Shown here in pieces: positions 52,721 through 59,638 of a stretch of DNA of 64,000 nt. A model generated the notes under the pieces. The model worked only from the letters and a program-made list of their open reading frames with translations. It ran no database searches and was not told the DNA's origin. The position numbers were made by a program, and so were the translations under genes. How positions within the stretch are numbered: position 1 is the stretch's first letter; each line of letters begins with the position of its first letter. The DNA is from Pedobacter kyungheensis. Lineage in GTDB: Bacteria; Bacteroidota; Bacteroidia; Sphingobacteriales; Sphingobacteriaceae. The stretch is taken from positions 61,233 to 125,232 of the forward strand of contig NZ_JSYN01000009.1 in the NCBI RefSeq assembly GCF_000812965.1, written 5' to 3'.

Positions 52721-53649
52721 ATCCCAACAATATCCTTTTTCTTTTTTTGCTTCATGGCCTTCGGTATAATGGCTAAAATTTCTTCTTTTAAAGCATTCAG
52801 CATCCGCTTTTTAATGAAATTTTTATGTGTAACCAAACTGATTTCGCGTACGGGTTCGGGTGATTTGAAGTGACGTATTTTACTGGTTTGTTTCGCGTTA
52901 AGTTCGGCAATGGCCAGTTCTGGTAGTAAAGTAGCCCCACCATTTAAATCAACCATGCGTACCAGCGTTTCTACACTCCCAGTATTATATTCCAGTCCTT
53001 GCAACCTATTGTTTTTGGTAGAACGGCAAATGTTTAGTACCTGATTACGCATGCAATGCCCTTCGTTGAGCAGCCAGATGTTTTCGTCGTTTAAATCTTC
53101 GGCATCTACAGCTTTCTTTTTATACAGTTTGCTGCTTTTACTGATATAGCTAACAAAATTTTCGTAGTACAACGGTGCTTCGGTAATGTTTGGGTCGGTT
53201 AAGGGAGTAGCTAAAATGCCACAATCTAATACACCAGTTTTAAGGTGATGGATAATATCTTCGGTGGTATATTCCCAGATAAGCAATTTGAGCTCTGGAT
53301 ATTTCTCCAGCATGCCTGAAATTACTTCCGGCAATAAATAGGGTGCAATAGTAGGGATTACGCCTATTTTTAGCTCGCCTAGCACATCCTGCTGTTGACT
53401 GCTGATCAGCTCTTTAATTTTTCCACTTTCCTGTAAAACAATTCTGGCTTGTGCAATAATCTGTACGCCGATTTCGGTAGGGCTCACGGGCTGCTTACTC
53501 CTGTCGAAGATTTTAACGTTGAGCAATTCTTCCAGCTTTTGTACCTGCATACTGAGTGTGGGTTGGGTTACAAAACACTTATCGGCAGCGGTAACAAAGC
53601 TTCTGTAAGTATCTACGGCAACCACATATTCGAGCTGAACTAAAGTCAT
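52717..53649 (-). CDS. oxyR: LysR-type hydrogen peroxide regulator
   Basis: A LysR-family regulator of 310 residues. The N-terminal winged helix (residues 1-60, LVQLEYVVAVDTYRSFVTAADKC...) precedes the effector domain. The peroxide-sensing pair is C199 and C208 in EGHCMRNQVLNICRS, the same numbers as in Escherichia coli OxyR, where their disulfide switches the protein on. Likely targets include peroxide defence genes outside the window. A dyad with a -7 box lies just before its start, suggesting autoregulation. Confidence 0.93.
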   Translation of the reverse strand: MTLVQLEYVVAVDTYRSFVTAADKCFVTQPTLSMQVQKLEELLNVKIFDRSKQPVSPTEIGVQIIAQARIVLQESGKIKELISSQQQDVLGELKIGVIPTIAPYLLPEVISGMLEKYPELKLLIWEYTTEDIIHHLKTGVLDCGILATPLTDPNITEAPLYYENFVSYISKSSKLYKKKAVDAEDLNDENIWLLNEGHCMRNQVLNICRSTKNNRLQGLEYNTGSVETLVRMVDLNGGATLLPELAIAELNAKQTSKIRHFKSPEPVREISLVTHKNFIKKRMLNALKEEILAIIPKAMKQKKKKDIVGI

Positions 53650-53696
53650 ATAGCTAAAATTTATTTATAATATCAAATATATCAATTTTAACTATA
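53649..53696 (-). promoter_or_regulatory. oxyR promoter with flanking inverted repeat
   Basis: TATAGCTAAAATT (53649-53661) and AATTTTAACTATA (53684-53696) are complementary at 12 of 13 positions. Between them, the minus strand reads TATATTTG at 53674-53681, an exact -7 box. ATAG...CTAT ends recall OxyR half-sites, though the overall span of 46 bases differs from the classical arrangement. The rest of the gap to 53872 shows nothing clear. Confidence 0.55.
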
Positions 53697-53872
53697 ATAA
53701 AAAATGATTGAAGTTAGGAAGGAAAGCGTGATTGAATTTGGAATGAGTTGAGCCAGGAAATTCTCTTTAAAAATGAGACGTTTAGACAAAAAGTTGAATA
53801 GTATATTTCGATGCGATTGATTTAATTAGGAGTAATCTAACCATTACCCGCTTTATTAGGTATTTTAGCTTT

Positions 53873-55000
53873 ATGAACAAAAACGCGTTACGCTTATTCC
53901 TGCTTGTATTTTTTCTTCCGCTGGCCTTTGCAGCCAATGCCCAGGGTCAGTTGCCCGAATGGGCACTGGGGCCATTTGTACGGCCGGAGCATGTTAATCC
54001 CATTATTTCGCCAAATACCGAAAGTGTTTTCTTCGACCCAATGAGCAAACAAAAAATTGCCTGGGAGGCGAACGATGTATTTAATCCCGCGGCAGCTGTA
54101 AACAAAAATAAAATATATGTGCTTTACCGGAGCGAAGACCGATCGGGAGTAGGCATTGGCAAGCGTACCTCTAGAATAGGCCTTGCCGAAAGTAGTGATG
54201 GTATTAAAATGAATCGGAATCCGGAGCCTGTGCTGTACCCTGATGAAGATAGCCAGAAAGCATATGAATGGCCGGGTGGTTGCGAAGACCCCCGAATTGC
54301 GGCTACTGAAGAAGGATTGTACGTAATGCTCTATACCCAATGGAACCGGAATATTTTCCGCCTGGCTGTGGCCACCTCCAAAGATTTGAAACACTGGACC
54401 AAACACGGTGCTGCCTTTAGTAAGGCCTATAATGGTAAATTTCAGGATCTCAAATGCAAATCTGGTTCTATTGTAACCAAAGTAGAAAATGGTAAACAGG
54501 TAATTGCCAAAATAAACGGCAGGTACATGATGTATTGGGGCGAACGTTTCATGAATATTGCCACCTCAGAGGATCTCATTAACTGGGAGCCGGCTTTAAA
54601 CGCAAAAGGTGATTTGGATTTAATTGTGAAACCCCGGAAAAAATACTTTGATAGCGATTTGACAGAGTGCGGTCCGCCGGCAATTGTTACCGACAAAGGC
54701 ATTTTAGTTTTATATAATGGAAAGAACAGAGGGGATGCTGAAAGGGATACCAATTACGTGGCCAATACTTATTCGGCCGGGCAGGTGTTATTCGATCTTA
54801 AAAATCCTTCGAAAGTAATAGAGAGGCTTGATGAGCCATTTTTTGTGCCTACTGCACCTTTCGAAAAGAGCGGGCAATATCCTTCGGGTACAGTTTTTAT
54901 CGAAGGACTGGTTTATTTCAAAAAGAAATGGTTTTTATATTATGGCTGTGCCGATAGCCGGGTGGCTGTAGCCATTTATGATCCTGCTACCAAAAAATAG
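53873..55000 (+). CDS. Secreted GH130-like glycosidase (beta-mannoside hydrolase or phosphorylase type)
   Basis: A secreted protein of 375 residues with signal peptide ending near FAANAQ. A five-bladed propeller is suggested by repeated motifs. GH130 traits include ANDVFNPAAAVNKNKIYVLYRSEDRSG, GGCEDPRIAA, ECGPPAIVTDKGILVLYNG and LYYGCADSRVAVA. Family members split or phosphorolyse beta-mannosides. A secreted member without a kinase or sugar-phosphate partner is more likely a hydrolase, but this is inference. It stands alone, so no polysaccharide locus context is available. Confidence 0.85.
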   Translation: MNKNALRLFLLVFFLPLAFAANAQGQLPEWALGPFVRPEHVNPIISPNTESVFFDPMSKQKIAWEANDVFNPAAAVNKNKIYVLYRSEDRSGVGIGKRTSRIGLAESSDGIKMNRNPEPVLYPDEDSQKAYEWPGGCEDPRIAATEEGLYVMLYTQWNRNIFRLAVATSKDLKHWTKHGAAFSKAYNGKFQDLKCKSGSIVTKVENGKQVIAKINGRYMMYWGERFMNIATSEDLINWEPALNAKGDLDLIVKPRKKYFDSDLTECGPPAIVTDKGILVLYNGKNRGDAERDTNYVANTYSAGQVLFDLKNPSKVIERLDEPFFVPTAPFEKSGQYPSGTVFIEGLVYFKKKWFLYYGCADSRVAVAIYDPATKK

Positions 55001-55055
55001 GCTTTAAATAAAAAGTGCGCGGTGTAAAATACTGCGCACTATTGTTAAATTTATT

Positions 55056-55982
55056 TTAGTACCGGCTTTCAAAATCCTGATAAGCCAGGGCAATACCTTC
55101 TTTAAGCTCAATTTTATGTTGCCAGCCCAGGTTATGGAGTTTACTTACATCCATTAACTTGCGCGGCGTGCCATCTGGTTTGCTGGCATCAAATACCAGT
55201 TCGCCTTCATAACCCAATACCTCTTTTATCAACAAAGCCAGGTCTTTAATGGTTAAATCATGACCGGTACCAATATTAATCAGGTTAGGTTCACTATAGT
55301 TTTGCATTAAGAAATAGCAGGCATCCGCCAAATCATCGGCAAATAAAAATTCGCGCATAGGTGTGCCCGAACCCCATACTACCACTTCTTTTTCATTGTT
55401 TGCCTTAGCTTCATGAACCTTACGGATTAAAGCCGGTAAAACGTGCGAATTTTGAGGGTGGTAGTTATCGTTATAACCATAAAGATTGGTGGGCATTACC
55501 GAAATGAAGTTACAGCCATATTGGTCGCGGTAAGCGTCGCACATTTTAATGCCCGCAATTTTGGCAATGGCATAAGGCTCGTTGGTATGTTCTAAAGTGC
55601 CGGTTAAAAGGTAATCTTCTTTTAAAGGCTGAGGAGCCATTTTAGGGTAAATACAACTCGAACCCAGAAACATTAATTTTTTAACGCCGTTTACATAAGC
55701 ATTGTGGATGACATTATTCTGGATCGCCAGGTTTTCGTAAAGGAAATCGGCCCGGTAGGTGTTGTTGGCAACAATTCCGCCTACTTTAGCTGCTGCCAGA
55801 AATACATAGTCGGGTTTTTCTGCCGCGAAAAAATCGGTTACGGCCTGTTGGTTACGTAAATCCAGTTCAGCCGAAGTTCTGGTAATAATGTTGATATAGC
55901 CTTCTTTTTGCAGTTTGCGGTAAATGGCCGACCCTACCATACCCCTATGGCCTGCAACGTATATTTTAGCACTTTTTTCCAA
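55056..55982 (-). CDS. fcl: GDP-L-fucose synthase
   Basis: An extended short-chain dehydrogenase of 308 residues catalysing the epimerase-reductase step from GDP-4-keto-6-deoxymannose to GDP-L-fucose. [10 protein letters not shown] binds NADPH. The catalytic triad is seen as LGSSCIYP and YAIAKIAG, and [23 protein letters not shown] and [20 protein letters not shown] are diagnostic. The partner GDP-mannose dehydratase gene (gmd) is not in the window. A -7 box TATTTTTG lies at 56004-56011. Confidence 0.95.
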   Translation of the reverse strand: MEKSAKIYVAGHRGMVGSAIYRKLQKEGYINIITRTSAELDLRNQQAVTDFFAAEKPDYVFLAAAKVGGIVANNTYRADFLYENLAIQNNVIHNAYVNGVKKLMFLGSSCIYPKMAPQPLKEDYLLTGTLEHTNEPYAIAKIAGIKMCDAYRDQYGCNFISVMPTNLYGYNDNYHPQNSHVLPALIRKVHEAKANNEKEVVVWGSGTPMREFLFADDLADACYFLMQNYSEPNLINIGTGHDLTIKDLALLIKEVLGYEGELVFDASKPDGTPRKLMDVSKLHNLGWQHKIELKEGIALAYQDFESRY

Positions 55983-56003
55983 AATCTATTTCTTTATAGC
56001 CTG

Positions 56004-56011
56004 CAAAAATA
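56004..56011 (-). promoter_or_regulatory. -7 box TATTTTTG for fcl
   Basis: Minus-strand TATTTTTG is an exact TAnnTTTG match, 21 bases before the fcl ATG. Confidence 0.45.
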
Positions 56012-56075
56012 CGATTGATTCATCAAAACGGACGAGTTATCAGCTGAAAAAACAAATTGCTAAATGATTTAATTG

Positions 56076-56083
56076 TAAATTTG
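56076..56083 (+). promoter_or_regulatory. -7 box TAAATTTG for trmB
   Basis: An exact TAnnTTTG match 16 bases before the TTG start at 56100. TTG at 56057-56059 could be the -33 element with a 16-base spacer. Confidence 0.5.
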
Positions 56084-56099
56084 TCTCAAAAAAGAAAAC

Positions 56100-56750
56100 T
56101 TGGGCAAAGATAAACTTAGGCGTTTTGCAGAGATAGAAACATTTGCAAACGTATACCAATTAGATGAAGGAAAAGCCTTAAAAGGTAACTGGGCTGCAAC
56201 ACATTTTAAAAATAATAATCCTATTGTATTGGAACTGGCCTGTGGAAAAGGCGAGTACTCGGTAAACCTGGCGCGTTTATTTCCTGAAAAGAACTTTATT
56301 GGGGTCGATTATAAAGGGAACCGCATCTGGCGTGGAGCCAAAACAGCAATAGAAGATGGCATTGATAATGTAGCTTTTTTAAGGATCCAGATCGAAAACC
56401 TGCTCGACTACTTTAATGAAGGAGAAGTTGATGAAATCTGGATTACCTTTCCTGATCCACAACCACAGGATAGCCGCGAGAAAAAACGCCTTACTTTCCC
56501 GGTATTTTTAAACCGGTATAAACAGGTGCTGAAATCGGGTGGTTGCGTAAATTTAAAAACAGATAACGACCAATTGTACGCCTATACCTGCGAAAAAGTA
56601 GCAGAACTAGGCTTAACTGTACACAAAAACACCGATCACCTCTACACTTCCGATTTAGTTGATGAGGTATTATCGATCAAGACTTATTACGAGAAGAAAT
56701 ATTTATTACACGATAAGAATATTAACTATATTCAGTTTTCTTTTGAATAA
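56100..56750 (+). CDS. trmB: tRNA (guanine-N7-)-methyltransferase
   Basis: A SAM-dependent methyltransferase of 216 residues modifying guanosine-46 of tRNA. LELACGKGEYSVNLARLFPEKNFIGVDYKG binds SAM, WITFPDPQPQDSREKKRL is the TrmB signature and LKTDNDQLYAYT follows. The start codon is TTG: no ATG is available near it, and homology-like sequence begins at once (GKDKLRRFAEIETF). The next gene overlaps its stop by one base (TAATG), indicating coupled translation. Confidence 0.93.
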   Translation: MGKDKLRRFAEIETFANVYQLDEGKALKGNWAATHFKNNNPIVLELACGKGEYSVNLARLFPEKNFIGVDYKGNRIWRGAKTAIEDGIDNVAFLRIQIENLLDYFNEGEVDEIWITFPDPQPQDSREKKRLTFPVFLNRYKQVLKSGGCVNLKTDNDQLYAYTCEKVAELGLTVHKNTDHLYTSDLVDEVLSIKTYYEKKYLLHDKNINYIQFSFE

Positions 56751-57085
56751 TGGATACCAACTTTTACGAACAGGTTTATGAGGTTGTACGGCTGATTCCG
56801 AAAGGAAGGGTGACATCTTATGGGGCCATTGCTAAAAGTTTAGGCGCGGCAAAATCGTCGCGGATGGTTGGGCATGCGATGCTTTATGCAGGTACTGCCC
56901 ATCCAAAAGTACCTGCCCACCGGGTAGTAAACAGCAGCGGACTGCTTACCGGAAAATTCCATTTTAAACCGCCCGAATTGATGGAAGAACTCTTGAAAAA
57001 GGAGGGTGTTGAGGTTAAAAACGATAAGGTAGTTAACTTTAAAAAAGTATTCTGGAATCCGCTGGAAGAGATCAATCTCGACTAA
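56750..57085 (+). CDS. Alkyltransferase-like (ATL) protein of the MGMT family
   Basis: A protein of 111 residues with the DNA-binding part of O6-alkylguanine alkyltransferases: IPKGRVTSYGAIAKSLG, then SSRMVGHAML. The acceptor cysteine is missing: the PCHR motif reads P55-A56-H57-R58, so it should bind alkylated DNA without repairing it directly and flag lesions for excision, as known for ATL proteins. Its start overlaps the trmB stop by one base. Confidence 0.9.
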   Translation: MDTNFYEQVYEVVRLIPKGRVTSYGAIAKSLGAAKSSRMVGHAMLYAGTAHPKVPAHRVVNSSGLLTGKFHFKPPELMEELLKKEGVEVKNDKVVNFKKVFWNPLEEINLD

Positions 57086-57142
57086 AGGCATTGATTTAAA
57101 TTAATGCGCATTCACTTATTTAAAATTCAATAATTAGGATAC

Positions 57143-57496
57143 ATGGGAAAGTTAGTAGAAGAATTTAATAGCTATCGCGAAAAAATGAACGATAGGATCA
57201 TGGAAACCGCGAATACCAATATTAAGCGTTTTTTTGCACTCGATACCACTTCTTATGCTGATGGTGCACTTGATGTAAAAACCAAGGAAATGTTAGGCCT
57301 GGTAGCCTCAATGGTACTTCGCTGCGATGATTGTATCAAATACCACCTCGGAAAATGTTTCGATGCTGGCGTGAACAACGATGAAATGAACGAAATTTTC
57401 ATGATCGCCAATTTAGTGGGTGGCAGCATTGTGATTCCGCATTACAGAAGGGCTGTGGAGTATTGGGATGAGTTGAGTTTGGAGGCTGGAGTTTAG
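57143..57496 (+). CDS. Carboxymuconolactone decarboxylase/AhpD-like family protein
   Basis: A helical protein of 117 residues with redox motif C61-D-D-C64 and H68 (LRCDDCIKYHLG), the AhpD pattern, followed by VGGSIVIPHYRRAVEYW. Probably a redox protein, as with the homologue at 24748-25182, though the two differ outside the motif. It follows the ATL gene by 57 bases and may be cotranscribed with trmB and ATL. The partner reductase is unknown. Confidence 0.85.
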   Translation: MGKLVEEFNSYREKMNDRIMETANTNIKRFFALDTTSYADGALDVKTKEMLGLVASMVLRCDDCIKYHLGKCFDAGVNNDEMNEIFMIANLVGGSIVIPHYRRAVEYWDELSLEAGV

Positions 57497-57516
57497 CGGA
57501 AGCCAAATTAGAAAAT

Positions 57517-57612
57517 CGTCATGCTGAACTTGTTTCAGCATCTCTTCTGACCCCAAACCTTAGAGACCCTGAAACACCCGTCCGTCCGATCTGGCGGAAG
57601 TTCAGGGTGACG
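57517..57612. repeat. 96-bp palindromic CGTCATGCTGAACT element
   Basis: Outer arms CGTCATGCTGAACT and AGTTCAGGGTGACG are complementary except for two bases. Inner arms GTTTCAG and CTGAAAC pair, and CCG/CGG words sit near the right side. It is a second palindromic family beside the CGTCATTGCGAG one. It lies between two plus-strand genes. Confidence 0.65.
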
Positions 57613-57674
57613 AAGGATATTATGATTAACTAAATAGTATATTCTCAAAATGTACGCCTCAAAATTCGCTTAAC

Positions 57675-58259
57675 ATGACTCAAGACTCTGGACTTAAAAC
57701 TAAGGACTCAATACGCTGTACCTGGGCAGGATCAGATCTGCTATACATCAAATACCACGATGAAGAGTGGGGCAAACCCGTTTACGATGATAAGGTTTTA
57801 TTTGAATTCCTGATCCTGGAAGGTGCACAGGCTGGCCTGAGCTGGATTACCATTCTTCGCAGGCGTGAAAATTACCGTAAGGCTTTTGCCAATTTTGAGG
57901 TACAAAAGGTTGCTGCCTTCACCGAAAAAGATGTAGAACGTTTAATGAATGATGAGGGAATTATCCGCAACCGCTTAAAGGTAAATGGTGCCATTACCAA
58001 TGCCAGGTTGTTTATCGAAATTCAGCAAGAATTTGGCAGTTTCTCTAAGTATATGTGGAGTTTCGTGCCCGATGGGAAACCCATTTTAAATCACATCGAA
58101 AAAATGAGCGATGTACCCCCACGCACCGAGCTATCAGACCGCATTAGTAAAGATATGAAGAAACGGGGTTTCAAATTTTTCGGCACCACCATCTGTTATG
58201 CCCACATGCAGGCCACCGGTATGGTGAACGATCATTTATTAAACTGTTGCGCAAGGTAA
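57675..58259 (+). CDS. tag: DNA-3-methyladenine glycosylase I
   Basis: A base-excision glycosylase of 194 residues removing 3-methyladenine. The zinc-snap ligands are near both ends: C15 in RCTWAGSD and the C-terminal TICYAHMQATGMVNDHLLNC. LEGAQAGLSWITILRRRENYRKAF is the helix-hairpin region with the catalytic Glu. The first 13 residues (MTQDSGLKTKDSI) come from a short repetitive DNA stretch and are probably not conserved. With the ATL gene close by, alkylation repair genes are clustered here. The next gene overlaps its stop by one base. Confidence 0.94.
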   Translation: MTQDSGLKTKDSIRCTWAGSDLLYIKYHDEEWGKPVYDDKVLFEFLILEGAQAGLSWITILRRRENYRKAFANFEVQKVAAFTEKDVERLMNDEGIIRNRLKVNGAITNARLFIEIQQEFGSFSKYMWSFVPDGKPILNHIEKMSDVPPRTELSDRISKDMKKRGFKFFGTTICYAHMQATGMVNDHLLNCCAR

Positions 58260-58792
58260 TGATCGCGTCAGCCACGTTATATACTGACAGGTTTTTATTG
58301 AGGCAATTTTGTGCAAATGATTTACCTTTTATTTTTAATGGGTTATCTAACCCGGATGTAATCCGCTATTATGGCGTAAACTATTCTACCCTTGATGAAA
58401 CCAATGATCAACTGATTTGGTTTAACGAGATCCAGGAAAATGAAACAGGTATATGGTGGGCCATTTGCGATAAATCAACACTTAATTTATTAGGCGCGAT
58501 AGGATTTAATGATTTGAAAAAAACAGAACAAGAGGCTGAAATTGGGTTTTGGTTATTGCCAGAATATTGGGGCCTGGGCATAATAAAAGAAGCAGCCTCT
58601 GCAGTGCTTGGTTATGCATCGAAAGTGTTAAACCTGGCGACAATTGTTGCGCTGGTTGAAACAGAGAATAATAACAGTAAAAAAATACTGAAAAAGCTGG
58701 ATTTTATTTATCAGAAAACTTTATGGAATTGCGAGATTAAACATGATAATCCAATCAGTTTAGAAGTTTACGAAAAGAAAATTTCGGAATAG
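58259..58792 (+). CDS. GNAT family N-acetyltransferase
   Basis: An acetyltransferase of 177 residues from the ATG at 58259, which overlaps the tag stop codon by one base (TAATG). The frame is open four codons earlier from a TTG, but the coupled ATG is preferred. It resembles RimJ/RimL-type enzymes: LYTDRFLLRQFCANDLPFIFNGLSNPDV, LLGAIGFNDL, EAEIGFWLLPEYWGLGIIKEAASAVLGYA and NNNSKKILKKLDF. The acceptor is unknown. Confidence 0.87.
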   Translation: MIASATLYTDRFLLRQFCANDLPFIFNGLSNPDVIRYYGVNYSTLDETNDQLIWFNEIQENETGIWWAICDKSTLNLLGAIGFNDLKKTEQEAEIGFWLLPEYWGLGIIKEAASAVLGYASKVLNLATIVALVETENNNSKKILKKLDFIYQKTLWNCEIKHDNPISLEVYEKKISE

Positions 58793-58799
58793 GTGATTA

Positions 58800-59489
58800 C
58801 TATTTCTTAATCGCATTATATTCTTTTACAAAGTTAATTACATCGCGGCTGTTAAAATCGGCACTGGTTTCTACTTTGGCTTTTAGGGCAGGCTGATCGC
58901 CCATTTTTTGCAACAGGATATTTTTTACTTCTACCTTTTTAGCATCATCTGTTATCGCTTTCATTGGTACTTCCTGTAAGGGGCCGGCTCCAGGTTTTTC
59001 GATAAAGTAACGTATTGCCGGAGCGCCTGCAGGTCTTTCGGGAGCAGAATTGTTTCCTCCACCAATGCTGATACCACCGCCCATACCCATGCCGCCATAA
59101 CCTCCGGTACCGGTACCAACACCAATTGAAGGCCTGAATTTTACTTTCTTTTCTTTCACCGGCGGAACAAGGGTGCCCCCACCAAACGAGTAGAGGTTAA
59201 CGGTACCCATTTCTATTACCTTTACAAAACGGTATTCGAAATTACGTCCGTTGGCAAAACCTTTACTTACAAAACTATCGCCGTTCCAGAAAAAATTCTT
59301 AATGTCTTTTGCCGGCAGTATCACATCAGCCTCATCGTTAGCGCTGATAAAAACCGAAAAGTAATCGGTGCCTTTTATGGTGCCTCTGATTACCTCATCA
59401 TTATTTTTAACGATAAAGTCCTGGGCATGGCTTGTGTATATAGTGGCAAAAATAAGTACAATCAGGGTTAAGGCTTTTTTCATATCCAT
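58800..59489 (-). CDS. Secreted protein with glycine-rich segment, function unknown
   Basis: A protein of 229 residues with a signal peptide ending near TSHAQ (start ATG 59489, or two codons later). The first half is beta-rich (FIVKNNDEVIRGTIKGTDYFSVFI, VKVIEMGTVNLYSFGGG). The middle holds a glycine-rich run (GTGTGGYGGMGMGGG, about 125-139). The C-terminal half is charged and helical. No family was recognised with certainty. It converges on the GNAT gene. Confidence 0.65.
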   Translation of the reverse strand: MDMKKALTLIVLIFATIYTSHAQDFIVKNNDEVIRGTIKGTDYFSVFISANDEADVILPAKDIKNFFWNGDSFVSKGFANGRNFEYRFVKVIEMGTVNLYSFGGGTLVPPVKEKKVKFRPSIGVGTGTGGYGGMGMGGGISIGGGNNSAPERPAGAPAIRYFIEKPGAGPLQEVPMKAITDDAKKVEVKNILLQKMGDQPALKAKVETSADFNSRDVINFVKEYNAIKK

Positions 59490-59569
59490 TCGGTTTTTAA
59501 AAATAACGCAATTTTACCGGTTTTGAGATACAGTTCATAAAATTTCATATTATAAGTTCGATAGATTGT

Positions 59570-59577
59570 TAACTTTG
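59570..59577 (+). promoter_or_regulatory. -7 box TAACTTTG upstream of polA
   Basis: An exact TAnnTTTG match 61 bases before the polA ATG at 59639, predicting a leader of about 55 bases. Confidence 0.45.
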
Positions 59578-59638
59578 ATCTTTTACGATCCGATAAATCC
59601 ATTTATCGGTACAATCATTAAATCGGTGTAATCATAAT

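Noticed and set aside
57675..57716. N-terminal 13 codons of tag as conserved protein
   Set aside because: The DNA is a short repetitive stretch (GACTC, AAGACT-type words), and family similarity begins only at RCTWAGSD; the ATG is kept because no other start exists.
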